DNA from: Monarcha castaneiventris obscurior
Taxonomy: Eukaryota > Chordata > Aves > Passeriformes > Monarchidae
Reading direction: 5' to 3'
DNA length: 64,000 bases
Assembly: GCA_026261815.1 (NCBI GenBank)
Contig: JAMPIT010000862.1
Location: 558,001 to 622,000 of the forward strand
Below the pieces are notes generated by a model. The model was given only the letters and a program-made list of their open reading frames with translations, was not told where the DNA came from and did not search any database. Positions 32,473 through 43,100 of this stretch are shown one piece after another (positions within the stretch are counted from its first letter, which is position 1; each line of letters begins with the position of its first letter). The position numbers and the translations under genes are program-made.

Positions 32473-34434
32473 GCACTGGTTATCATTTCCTCCCTGAGCA
32501 TACATGCTTGAGGTTCCTTCAAGGGGATCTGACATATCATCCTCCCTTCTGTAATACCTGGCAGCTTGGTCACGGGAGGCTGAGGCTACTTTCACCCTAG
32601 CAGAACCCCCTCGGTTAGCATATCTCTCCTTGAGTTCACGCACCCGTGCTGCCAGGACAGAAGTGGGTTTCCTATCCCACCTGCTCATGTCTTCTCCATG
32701 GTCGCACAGGAAAAACCACAGCTCATCTCGTGATGGGTACCCTCTCTCTCTAGCTGGAGGAGGTCGGGCTCTGATCTGGGGCCGTGTGACTCGCACTGGT
32801 GCCACATTGATTCTTCTCAACTCCTCCTTAAACTCCTCCCTTACCCCCCTGATCTCCTCTTTGAGCTCCTTAACCACAGCAGAGACCTGAGCTTTCAGCG
32901 GGCCACTGACCATACTGTCATAATTTCTGAGCTTGTTGACAACAGAACTCACTGTTTCTCGGTTGTCCTCGGCATTAATGGTTGCAATGAAGGTGGTGTA
33001 TTGCTGTGGCCCTAGCTTTGCCAGGTTCCACAACATCTGTGCTGTGCACCTGACCTTGTCGGGGTCATTATCATGCTGTCCATCCCTCCCAAAGAGTACT
33101 TCTAATACTGCCACCTCTCTTAGCTGTTGGATCCCTTCCTCAAGTGTCTTCCATTGCATTCTATGGTGATACTCCTGCATTCTCTCTTTGTTGACAAACC
33201 TCTCTCTCACACTCATTATAAGCCGCTCCCAGAGAGAAAGGGGCCCTGGCTCCCTCACAAATATTTGATCCACACCTGGGTCCTGGGTCAAAGATCCCAA
33301 ATATCTTGCCTCACCACTATCCAGCTGCACACCTGTACCCATAAGGTCCCAAACCCGAAGTAACCAGGTTGTAAAAGCCTCACGTCCCCTCCGCACAATG
33401 TCTTTTCGCATATTACGGAGACTGTCATATGACAGGGACTCAGTGATGATTTCAGGCTCTGGCTCCCCTGCTGGTTGTGAGGGCCCTGGTTCCCCATCAT
33501 CATTAACTGGGCGCACTGATTTGGCCTTGTATTTCCTCCTCTGCACAGGGGCGACTGCTGCTGGCTGTGATTGCCCTTGTGGTTCAGCTGGAGCCTGGAC
33601 AGTTATAACATCCGCAGGTTCCACTGCTTCACCATCAGACTCTCCCTCACTGGGGCAGGGAGAGGGCTTTCCACTAGCTGGGGAGGTGTATTCCCTCAGC
33701 ACCTGGCGTATCTTCTCCTCTATCACCCCCATCCAATCTGGGGGGTTCATTTCTGAGGTGGGCTGTTGGGCAGTATCAGGCTGTGGGACAGGATTTCTAG
33801 TCTCTGGGGCAGGATCTCTAGTCTCTGGGGCCCTGTCAGGCTCTGGGGCAGGATCTCTAGTCTCTGCAGCCCTGTCAGGCTCTGGGACAGGATCTCTAGT
33901 CTCTGGGGCAGGGTCTCTTGTCTCTGGGACAGGATCTCTAGTGTCTGGGGCCCTGGCAGGTTCTGTGGCAGCATCCCTAACCCCCGGGGTAGGTATCAGG
34001 GTGGTTATCCAAGTCAATCTCCCCTTATCTCTGAGCGGTAAGTAGAATAGGCCTATCAGCAACACCACCCACTGTACAATATCATTAGCATTTAGGGAAG
34101 ATGTGAATCCTTCAAAAACGGGTGGAGTGGACCCAAAGAGATGGGTTAAGGGTTGGGAGAAAGATTCCCCTGGTGTCATCTCCTCACAGTAGGTCCCATT
34201 ATTAAAGTAACCCCAAAAGCATACAGTTAGCGTGTGATAGCCCTGTATCCATGTGCTCACATTCCGGAGGAAGTTAAAAACCCACGAATTCCTCACCTTA
34301 TCAACCCATAGGGCAAACTGGATAATAGGAACAGTGACCTTAGTCAGAGGACCCATGTTTAGAAAAGGAGCTGCAAAAGGGAGAAATACAGCCACGACCA
34401 CATGCCACCCGAACCAGGGCAAACTGGACCACAT
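32470..34434 (-). CDS. gag: ERV gag with N-terminal membrane module
   Basis: Intact frame of about 654 codons. I choose the ATG at 34434 because the longer frame up to 34467 begins at GTG and two in-frame TGA codons lie further up in the leader. Residues 5-25 are hydrophobic (LPWFGWHVVVAVFLPFAAPF), like a signal-anchor. Residues 26-118 hold sequons at 58 (NVS) and 79 (NGT) and cysteines at 72 and 83. Residues 119-134 form a second hydrophobic segment (IVQWVVLLIGLFYLPL). Residues about 154-220 are an acidic Pro-rich repeat of ETRDPAPE/EPDRAPE units. A capsid-like helical region follows (LSLWERLIMSVRERF; VLEVLFGRDG; QYTTFIATI), then a charged coiled coil (about 512-543) and an Arg/Pro-rich stretch (544-570). 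There is no CCHC zinc knuckle and no myristoylation glycine. It ends at TAG 32470-32472, in frame with pol. Confidence 0.9.
   Translation of the reverse strand: MWSSLPWFGWHVVVAVFLPFAAPFLNMGPLTKVTVPIIQFALWVDKVRNSWVFNFLRNVSTWIQGYHTLTVCFWGYFNNGTYCEEMTPGESFSQPLTHLFGSTPPVFEGFTSSLNANDIVQWVVLLIGLFYLPLRDKGRLTWITTLIPTPGVRDAATEPARAPDTRDPVPETRDPAPETRDPVPEPDRAAETRDPAPEPDRAPETRDPAPETRNPVPQPDTAQQPTSEMNPPDWMGVIEEKIRQVLREYTSPASGKPSPCPSEGESDGEAVEPADVITVQAPAEPQGQSQPAAVAPVQRRKYKAKSVRPVNDDGEPGPSQPAGEPEPEIITESLSYDSLRNMRKDIVRRGREAFTTWLLRVWDLMGTGVQLDSGEARYLGSLTQDPGVDQIFVREPGPLSLWERLIMSVRERFVNKERMQEYHHRMQWKTLEEGIQQLREVAVLEVLFGRDGQHDNDPDKVRCTAQMLWNLAKLGPQQYTTFIATINAEDNRETVSSVVNKLRNYDSMVSGPLKAQVSAVVKELKEEIRGVREEFKEELRRINVAPVRVTRPQIRARPPPARERGYPSRDELWFFLCDHGEDMSRWDRKPTSVLAARVRELKERYANRGGSARVKVASASRDQAARYYRREDDMSDPLEGTSSMYAQGGNDNQC
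33775..33975 (-). repeat. In-frame minisatellite in gag
   Basis: About nine tandem units built around the plus-strand clause 'ggatctctagtctctgggg', of 21 bases (ETRDPVP type) or 39 bases (with an EPDRAPE insert). All preserve the gag frame and encode an acidic, Pro-rich, probably disordered linker between the membrane module and the capsid-like region. Confidence 0.88.
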
Positions 34435-34528
34435 AGTGCTGCCTAGCAAGGTTTCTATATTCAGCACACAGAACTGAGTTATCCAAGAACTGTTAATCCT
34501 TTTTAGCCTTTTCTCTCAATGCCCTCAG

Positions 34529-34546
34529 GCCCCACGTTGGGCGCCA
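34529..34546 (-). promoter_or_regulatory. Primer binding site, tRNA-Lys1,2 type
   Basis: The minus strand reads TGGCGCCCAACGTGGGGC, which matches the 18-base Lys1,2 primer site known from betaretroviruses such as MPMV. It lies 5 bases after the CA end of the 5' LTR. Confidence 0.9.
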
Positions 34547-34701
34547 AGATCTGTCTCGGTTTGAAAGACAGGTGTCAGACAAGAAAGGCAGGAGCCTCCC
34601 CTGAAATGGAAAATGCAACCCCCTTCCCTCCGAATTATTATAAATCTGAAAATAAGGGGGCTTTCAGGCAAAGATATAAGGGGTAGGAATAACAGTTCTT
34701 T

Positions 34702-34724
34702 ACTAATAAATATATATGTATAAC
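34702..34724 (-). promoter_or_regulatory. Candidate TATA region of 5' LTR
   Basis: The minus strand reads ttatacatatatatttatta and then AGTAAA, about 700 bases into the LTR and 150 before its end. This is the only TATA-like block at a plausible U3/R position, and AGTAAA could be a weak poly(A) hexamer. Start site not determinable from sequence. Confidence 0.3.
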
Positions 34725-34857
34725 AACACAAACAAACAGCAATAGCTGTGGCAGTCACAGCAAACAGCAGCCCGACCCCAGCGCCGGCCTCGGGCGCTTT
34801 CCCCTGGGTGCAGTTCCTCCTCCCGGTGGGCAGGGCGGGTGCGATGGTTCCCCCGCG

Positions 34858-34873
34858 GCTGCAGGGGGCGCTC
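34858..34873 (+). promoter_or_regulatory. CTCF-like motif in 5' LTR
   Basis: Same 16 bases as at 28588 in the other LTR, in the same orientation, about 6.3 kb away. Confidence 0.4.
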
Positions 34874-35428
34874 CGCAGCGAGCTCGGGAGCACCGGGAAT
34901 GGCAGCGCGGGGTCCCGGGAAGGGATGTATGAGAAAAACCTCACAAAACTCTTGGGCGTCCGGCCGGATCCTCAGGAACAACAGGCTGGAACAGCAAGGG
35001 CGAGCGCAGATCTCGGGTGGCAGTGAGAGGTATCAAACTGCGGAGCTGTGGCAGGGAAACCCGGCAGGTCTCTCAGTCGGCAGAGCGCGGGAGCTCCGTT
35101 TCCAGACGGGACAAGGAGGAGAGCAGGCTTAGGAACCCCGGGGGTTTGCCCGCAGAAAGCAAAACAGCCAAAGAAGCAGAAACCCGCAGTGGTGACCGAG
35201 ACGTCCACACCGACGGGAGCCAGCTTCCAGACTAAACCTTGAGCACCCAGGCAGCCCCCCGCCCCGGGTGTCCCCACCCCCAGGTGACAAAAGGGTGGCC
35301 AGTCCCACCCCGCCTCTGTGGCCAGGTCTTTTGTTTCTTTTAAGTATCCAGCGATTTGTCCCCTAGCAACTAGTATGGGTAAAATTCTTTAAGAGAAAAA
35401 AAACAGGCTAAAATCCTAAACCCCAACA

Positions 35429-35433
35429 ACTGT
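35429..35433. repeat. Target-site duplication, right (actgt)
   Basis: Identical to the five bases before the left LTR, fixing the insertion point of the provirus. Confidence 0.85.
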
Positions 35434-38400
35434 GAACTCTTGCTGTCGCAATTTCTTAGTTCTGTACCCAAAAGCCCTATCAGAAATCTAGAAAAAAACT
35501 TTCTCAGGCCCTTGCCAAGCAAATCTACTACTTTGTTTTCCCAGACATTCACAACCTACTAAAAGCAGCACTTGTTTTGTTACAAACTAGATGCTTTTGA
35601 CTGTGTGCAACAGAGAAACTACATCTGCAGATGACTGCATTCTGTTGATGTCCCTCTCATCTCTCCCCTGAAGGCAGGCAGATACATGTCTCTGTGCTTA
35701 AGTTTGCTTCCAGCTGCTGCAGCCCCACTTTGGGCTGTGGAATCCAAGGCAGTGAGGTATGGATATGGACACACTGATTCATGGAGCACAACTGGCTGGA
35801 AAGATGTGGCACCTTCTGCCACCTCTGGCCTGACTGTTCAGGAGCAGGGCCGTGTGCCTGGCCATGACCATGCAGAACAGTTTGATACTTGCACTGGAAA
35901 GAAAGGCTTGTAAATAGATACTGTGCCAAAATGCACAAGACTTGCCTTCAGGAAAGTCACCCATTTGTTTGTTCGTTGCTGCAATTACTGTGTGCCTGTG
36001 ACACTGGTTGGGTAGTCCAATGAGCAGAGATGATTTGTGCACAGAAGATAATCTAACTGCAAGGCTTGCCAAAATACCTCCAGCACTGCTGTATCCTTGC
36101 TAGGAATCTAATTTGGTTAACGTGGCTGAGCACATTCCAGAGCAGAAATTTCCTGGCTATGTTACCACTGTGCTGGAATTAAAATACAGTCGATATGAAA
36201 CCTCTGATTGTAAGCAAAGAAGAGGTGTTGACCTGAGAAAGAAATAATTTCATTGTCTTGCCAGGAATACTCACCCCAGTTAAGACTATCATGTATTAGT
36301 ATGTGAAAGTTGGTGGGGTCGATGCCCTGACAGTGATGATCTGTATGATCTATCAGGACTGGCGTGCCAATAGCTGCAGCTGGGGCAGGAAGTGATACCA
36401 GTGCAGAAGCTGCCTCAAAGTCACTGTGATTTGCAGAATTTCAGATTCCATCCTGAAAGTCTTCCCAGTTCCCACCTCCTCATTACAGTTACTGAGTCAA
36501 AGAATGAGTTATTTGAAAAACTGTCTGTTTCCTTTATGGTTTGGCTTGTTGTTGCATCCAGGTTCTCTTTTACATTCCTTACTTCCCATAAAATGCCAAG
36601 CAAAAGTAAATTTTATGCCCATACGAGTGAGTGTCTAGGAGCCCCTTCCAGAGAAAAAGCCAAATCTGCGAGTAAAATCAGCCCTTCTTCAAAATCATTA
36701 CAAAAATTTGAGAAGGGGATTCAAGTATTATTTTGAAACAGAAAAAACCTAGAATTTTCTTTCAGTTACTTGAGAAAAAAAACCACTTTGAGCAAGTGTT
36801 CCTTTAGCATTTTTTTTCCTTGTTCTTGGAAGAGTTTTTATCCAAATGTGAAAATTAATTAGGATGCAGGATGTAGGATCTTGTTTATGTGAACATATTT
36901 GTTGAAAGTTTACGAGGGCTGAATATTGCAGTAATTGATGTGTGCTTGTATTTCAGTTTCTCGTGGATGCCATCTGGTCCTGTTAAGTTGCTCCGTTGTT
37001 TTATATCTTGTGTTATGCTGGTTTATTTTTCTTTCTTATGATTTTGTGATTACTGTTGTTGGGAGGGGGAGGGAGTGGGAGAGAGGGAAGCATGGACAAG
37101 TTGGAGGAAGGATGAAATATCTGTGAAAGCACGAGCACAGGACCAGTTTTGATTAATTCAGTTTGTATAAGTGCTTTACATTAGGGGCTGGCAGCATGTG
37201 ACTGGAAGGATGGATACATCTCACCCAGATTTTTGAACATAGTTGGCTAATGTTAAGAATGACAGAGAACATCTGCTGAGCTGTTAGTGAAAAACATGCA
37301 TCTTTTTCTCCCCTGCAAAAACAGACCACATTTTCATAGCTGCAAATAGTCTGCATGGTGCGTTAATTTAATTCTTCCTGAAAAGGCCACATCTGGACAA
37401 TGCCACTGCTCTGCTGAGTGTGCTGCCTGCTCATGCTCCCCACCCCTCAGCAAGCTCTGTGTTGGTGGGTAGTGACGTTTTGCCTTTTCTCCCATGTCCT
37501 GGTATAAAGGAGGAGTAACCAACTGCCTGGAACCCACATCGAGAGGCTCCAGTTCTTCTGTGCCCTAGGTGTCATCATTCCATCCTGAGGGCTCAGTTCC
37601 CTTCCTGCTATCAAGGAATTCTTTCTTCATGAGACTGACCTTATTTGGTCCAGCAATGACCCGGCTGCCCGTGGGCAGCACTTTGTACATGGTGATCTGG
37701 ATCCCATTTCCATGCTGCTCCTTTGCTGACCGTCCACATCCCTTCCCCGGCTTCCAGCCCAGGACTCTTCTGTCAGACTGGGTTTCATCTCTTTGAGCAC
37801 AGATTTTCCCCTGCAGCCCTCAGGTCTTCAGCAGCGAGTGTTAACCCTGCTTTTGGGCCATCTGCTCCCGTCTCGCTCCACGTGGGCAGCAGCAGATCCA
37901 TTGCAGAGCTGGATTCTGTTCCAAAGCCGTGCACTTCTCTCCCCATGGTGGCCTCGGGGACAGCTGTCTGATGCAAGGACAGCCAGGGCTACTCCAGGGC
38001 TGGCTCCATGTGCTCCATGGCCAGACACCACCCGTGCTGATGGCTTGAGTGGCTGCCACCTCCAAGGGGACAGGAAATCTTTTCTTTGCAGGTGAGAAGA
38101 AAAAAGGTTTTCAGTCAAGAGATTAAGATGTCATGGGAGGCTTGTGTACATGACACAGCAAAACCCCATGTTTTAGAGGGCTGTGTCTTGCTTTGCAGAG
38201 ACAGAAATTATTTGGTAGAGTTTAAAATCTCTCTCTCTCTTTTTTATTACACTTCTTGGATATTAGAGCCGTTCTTCTGCCCACACATTTGTATATTGAG
38301 AAGGCTTTTGAGTAGAAATGGGCAAAGCTTTGATAGAAAACTAAGGTGGAAAAAGAATAAATTCTACTCTTAGCAGAGCTGGTTGGGAATGGTTCAGCCT

Positions 38401-41400
38401 TCCTTGAGGGGTGGAAACTGCAATCAATTTTAAAAGCCAGTATTTCCCACATGATATTTCTGCTTTGCCAAAAAAATAAGGTAGAAAATAAGAATAAAGC
38501 AATAATAACATTCTCTGGGTTCACTCACAAAAGAGGATCTGCCATGATGCCTTTTCTCTGGTTAGAAGGATGTGATTTACCCTGGTCAACCTCCTGGACT
38601 TGAAACTAAACTGATTTTTAAAACACTGGAGTGGTCTCAAGAATAGAGATTCTTTTGTTTGGTTTGGTTTGGTTTGGTTTGGTTTGGTTCTTTTCCCAAG
38701 ACAGGGGAGCTGGAGGAAATGACTGAAGAGAGAAATAACACTTTCCTCCCATAATTGATGCTGAGTCATTTCTCTGTTGGATGATGAGGCAGAAACTCAA
38801 TTATGGCAGAAGACAGGCTGTGATGAGGTTCATCTGGCAACAAATCTCATATTTGGAAAGCCAAGGTCCAAGTACAGATTGGACTGTGAAATGGATTTTA
38901 AATGGGGCCTTCCCATCCAGGTGTTCCCTCTGTCTCATTTGTAAGATTCATGTGGTAATCTACCAGTGTTCTGCTTGGGGTGCAACAAATCTTCCCTCTC
39001 TGCTCACCCTTGGCTGGTTGGTTGGCTTCAAAGTGTCCTGCCAAATGTAGGAACTGTGGTGGGTGCTCAGCTGCCCAAGCAGCTCTACTCTGGTGTAGGA
39101 GAGGGCTCAGTGACATGGACAGTGCTGTCTTTAGTGGTAACTTGTCCCTGTGTCAGCTGCAGAGGCTTTGCAATCATCCCTGCTGTGTCCTACAGCAGCT
39201 AAGGGAAAGAGTCTTGTAACTGCTTCTCACATTATTAAATAAAAGTCTTCCCAGGAGTGTTCTGGGCAGAGAACTCTGCCACAGTGTCTTATCCTGCACT
39301 TAGCCCTGCCTGCTAAATGAGACACTGGTCTCCATATTTCAGCTTTCTGAAATATTTCTCCTAGTCCTTGAAAAAAAAAAGGATATCAAAAATCAAGCAT
39401 TTTGATCAATGTGCAGGGTTTCAGGAAGTCCTTTGGATGAGAGTTTTATTGGTTTTCAACTATGATTTCTCTGCTCAGCTTTTGCCAAATGTTCAAGCTC
39501 TTTGTTTAGTTGCTTTGGAAAAAAAAAGGGTGTATGTAATTGCTTCACTGGATCAATACTCTGATGGCTTTAATCTTTCTTACAGTGATAATTTTCTGTA
39601 TTCCTGACCCTCAGGGTACCTGAAACACACAGGTGATGAGTGCTCTACCTTGTCCAAAATGCTTTTCTGGTGGAGGCGTCCCTGTGACAGGGTGGTCTCC
39701 TGGGAATAAATTCACAGATGTTCTTATGGCAGAGGGCTGGGGCACAAAGGAATGATGAATCAAAGCTCTTGGACACTGACAAAACAACAAGGTCAAATTT
39801 TTTTGTCATACTGTGCAACCTCGTCCATGGTGCCACGAATGCAGACCCCAAAAAAACTGTTTGAGTTCTGCCTTTATCTGAGCTTTAGGGCATTCACTTC
39901 TCTCTCAAATGTTTATCAGTCTCCCAACAAGGAAATAGCAATTGCACTGGATTAAAGATTGCATTGGTTCTAAAACAAATAACTGAAACTCACAAGTTTT
40001 TTACTTCATCTAGGTGAGTTAGTAAAGGAAGTAGGGAAAATGCACATCTGAGTGTGAGTAGATGGGAGCTGTGATGTCAACCCCATCCCTGGAGTGGGTG
40101 AAGATGGTGTAAGATGTCTGGAAAACTTCTCATCCCATGCCCTGTTGCTAACAGCTCACTCTACACAGGAGGCCTCAAGAGTGGGAGGAAATGGCAAATC
40201 TTCTAGTGGAAAGCATCTCCTCCTTCCCAGAACAGATTGCACTCATTTTGGCAACACCTGCCACAGCCAAATAAAACCCACTGGAGTAGCACAGCCACTG
40301 CTGGACCACGTGCCATGTTCCAGCTCTTGGAAAGGAGCCATGGGCCAGAGCAAAGAACCTCTGTGTCCTGCAGACTTGGCTCCCTGAAGGGGCTGGCACA
40401 GCCAAAGGAACGTGCCAGGCAGAGCTGCTCCTAGGACTTAAATGTCCCTGGGTGGAGGAGCTCATTTTGCTCAGCACTTGTAAAAGCCCCCTTGGAATCT
40501 GGCCCCTCTGCAAAGCATCATCTGCTGCCTCCTGACTCTGTCTGCCCTGAAATTAGGAGGGCTCACACCTTTGCTTTGAAGGTTGTTTTTAGGGATTTTG
40601 TAGCTCTTAAAGTCTCTATTGTCTGCCTAAAATAAAAGGTGAGGTTTGTTTCCTTAAAAAAAACCAAAACAACGAACTATTCATCTAGAAATCTTCACCA
40701 ATTAACTTTTTTTTTTTGGCTTGTAACTATTGGAAACACTGACATGGTCATACTGCAATCAGCTGATTTTTTCCATTGCTTTTGAGAGAAACTATGAGCC
40801 AATTAAGCAGCCTCCCTTTTGGTCATGACATTACTGTTTTACAGCATGAACCTCTTTCTGGTATGTAGGATATGCTATTTCTAGTGAAATATGTTAAACT
40901 CAGAGCATATTTTTTTATCAGACAGACCTTCAAATTAGTAAAATAATTGAACAGGTGTGCTCAGTTTTTGACAGCAAAACATCGTGGTCTGAGTCACCAA
41001 GAAACAGAGATGCTACAAAAAATCATTTAAGACTCTCTGTGTCCTTTTCTTGTAACAATGATCTGTGGTATTTTTTGAGCTTTTCTTCAAAGTTTTTCTC
41101 TTCTTTTCTCCCTTGTTTCTCCCCCAATATATCTTCTCAATAGTCTAGCTAAAGAATCAGTAAAGAATTTCTTCTTTTTTTTGAATATTTCCTTCAAAGA
41201 AGATGAAGATTTCCAGAGATGTTGTATTCACTTAAAATCATGTATCAATTCTTTCCACAGAGAAGACCTGTCTGCAAAAAAAATCTCTTGTGTCCATTAA
41301 TAAAACCCCAATGTTCTGCTTTCCCATCTCTTGCATTATTTATCCTTTGGGCTATTCTGTGAAAAATTAAGGAGGAATTCACTTGGATGCATTGATGTGC

Positions 41401-42874
41401 ATCCTAAACTCTAGGAGATTTATTTGTTTAGATTTCTCTCACTTTCAGCCTGTTTAGGACAAAGTCACTTTTAGTGTCCTTGAGTCTTGTTTGAAAATTA
41501 CATTGTCTGTTGTTGTGTTGGAGCAGTTGGTGAGCTGCTGGGCTGTCTAGTCCAGGAAGGTTTCAAGATCTGGTTAGACAGGTCCATGACAGACCTGATC
41601 CAGTGTTGGCAATGGTCCTGCTCCAAAGGCAAGGCAGGTCTGGAGCACCAGGCCTCCGTTTATCACTCCCAACCTAGAGACAGGAAAAAAGCTCTGTGGG
41701 AACCTAAGGGTGGATGTCAGCATCAGGCTGGGTGGTTGTTCCCTGCCCTTATCAGGTGTACATTGGAACACAGGCTGGATAGGGTTGTTCTTTGTCACCC
41801 TCAGCATCTACAGCCCAAAAGGTGTTTGACAAGGCCTACAGGCCCAAATGCTAAGTCCACCTTAGACAGGCTATCCAAATGTTTTATTTTGGAAGCTACC
41901 ACTCAACAGCGAGTCAAAATGATAAAAATTTGGGGGTTGACAGCATTTAATGGTTTCTGGGTGAGACTTTTCCTTTTGAGTTAGGCTGAGCTCTTTTCCT
42001 TACTGCTCATCCCCAGGCTGTCCAGGCTGCATCTTCTGAGCTATGGCTCATACAACAGCACACGCTCTGCAGCAGCCAGGACAGACATGGCTGAGTGAAA
42101 TCCATGGCAGTTCTGGCCAGATAAGCTTTACACATTACACATTACTGCAATTAGGAAACAAACACAAAAACTGAATCTTGGTGATGGAAAAGGTGCCAGA
42201 ACACACACTGATATTTTTGCCTTGCAGCTTCTCAGACTTTCTCACTAGGAGAATCATTTCTCCTTGCTTTTTTTTTTCTCCCTGATGGATGGATTTTTTT
42301 TTTTCTTGTTTGCCTGAATGGATGGAAGTCTCTGTGGCTTATTTTAGATATACGTTTAGTCTCCCTGGGATACTCTTTCAATAACTCACAGATCAGCAGT
42401 AGGGCACAGGTGTATGTGTGGGAGAATTGACAGCAGGGAAGCTCGAATCTGTAACCTCTTTTCTGACATCGTTTTTTTTCTACAGTTTATGGTTAGGAAT
42501 CAAGAGTATTTTAAAATGTCTTAAAATAATAATATAGCCTAAGTGAGAACTGAGTAGGTGGGGATTCAATTTTTCCAATGCCAGTAACTAAAAAAAACCA
42601 GATTAAGGATTTGTCAGAAAAATGTCAGCTTTTCTATGTTTTCCTCTTAATGCATTAAAAACACGTAGATGTGGAAGCATGATCCTCAGTTCAGGAACTT
42701 CAGGGAGTTTAAAGCAAATGTCAAGTCCTGCAGCTTGAACCCAACCACCAGCAGGACAAACTGGGGCAAACAGATAAGAAAGAAGCTTTGCAGGAGAGAT
42801 GAGGGCCCTGGCACACACGCTGTGCACTGCCAAGACCACGTCTGAATGCTGAGCTGAGCTACTGGAACAAGCCT
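35434..42874. other. No gene seen; simple repeats
   Basis: About 7.4 kb of unique-looking sequence. Contains a (GGTTT)n tract at 38656, short A- or T-runs (39369-39379, 40710-40718, 42268-42303) and no recognisable exon. Open frames such as 37828-38118, 40175-40513 and 41487-41984 have no recognisable domain. Confidence 0.55.
38656..38689. repeat. (GGTTT)n microsatellite
   Basis: About seven tandem ggttt units, uninterrupted. Confidence 0.95.
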
Positions 42875-43100
42875 AGTAGAGTCTAGCAGAGGCCATTGAG
42901 GTGGTCAGGGCTGGGGTGGTGGGAAAGGCAGAGGGAGCTGGGTTTGTTCAGCCTGGGAAAGGCACAGAGGAAAGGGGTCCAGACACTTTTTCGGAGGTAC
43001 AAAGAAAGAATAGGAAACGCAGTTTGCAACCAAGGGGAGCTCCAATTAGATGTTAGACAGTCTTGGGTTGCCCTTGTTCCAGCCACGGTCAAGATGTACT
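42875..43100 (+). mobile_element. CR1 LINE fragment, 3' region
   Basis: The text 'gaggccattgaggtggtcag', then 'gagggagctgggtttgttca' and 'gcctgggaaaggcacag', then 'ttagatgttagacag' follows the order of the CR1 3' region. It is heavily diverged and does not reach the terminal octamers. No coding capacity. Confidence 0.65.

Larger units (their letters stand above)
28282..35428 (-). mobile_element. Complete env-less ERV, ERVL-like, minus strand
   Basis: The 7,147-bp provirus is read right to left: 5' LTR (34552-35428), primer binding site, short leader, gag, amber codon, pro-pol, interrupted purine tract, 3' LTR (28282-29150). LTR ends are TG...CA and the flanks carry a 5-bp duplication, so both boundaries are exact. 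By eye the LTRs differ by about 32 substitutions and six small indels over about 865 aligned bases, which implies a moderately old insertion of the order of ten million years under a slow avian neutral rate. Between the integrase stop (29287) and the 3' LTR only about 136 bases remain, so there is no room for env. Pol is closest in style to class III ERVL elements, while the primer site is Lys type. One in-frame stop in pol is the only clear coding lesion. Confidence 0.95.
34552..35428 (-). repeat. 5' LTR of the provirus
   Basis: 877 bp, from tgttggggtttagg (right end) to ccgagaca (left end) on the minus strand. Contains a GC box (ggcggggtggg near 35306-35318), a CpG-rich middle, and an AT-rich block that may hold the TATA box. 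It would be the provirus promoter. A slightly C-richer insert near 35258-35264 distinguishes it from the 3' LTR. Confidence 0.96.

Noticed and set aside
33398..34045. 215-codon plus-strand frame rich in Gly-Ser repeats
   Set aside because: It is the antisense shadow of the gag minisatellite; no start context or independent domain.
34434..34467. GTG-initiated extension of gag, and GTG 'starts' at 32415 and 30279 in pol
   Set aside because: These are valine codons inside longer open frames. Gag has an ATG at 34434, and pol is continuous with gag apart from stop codons.
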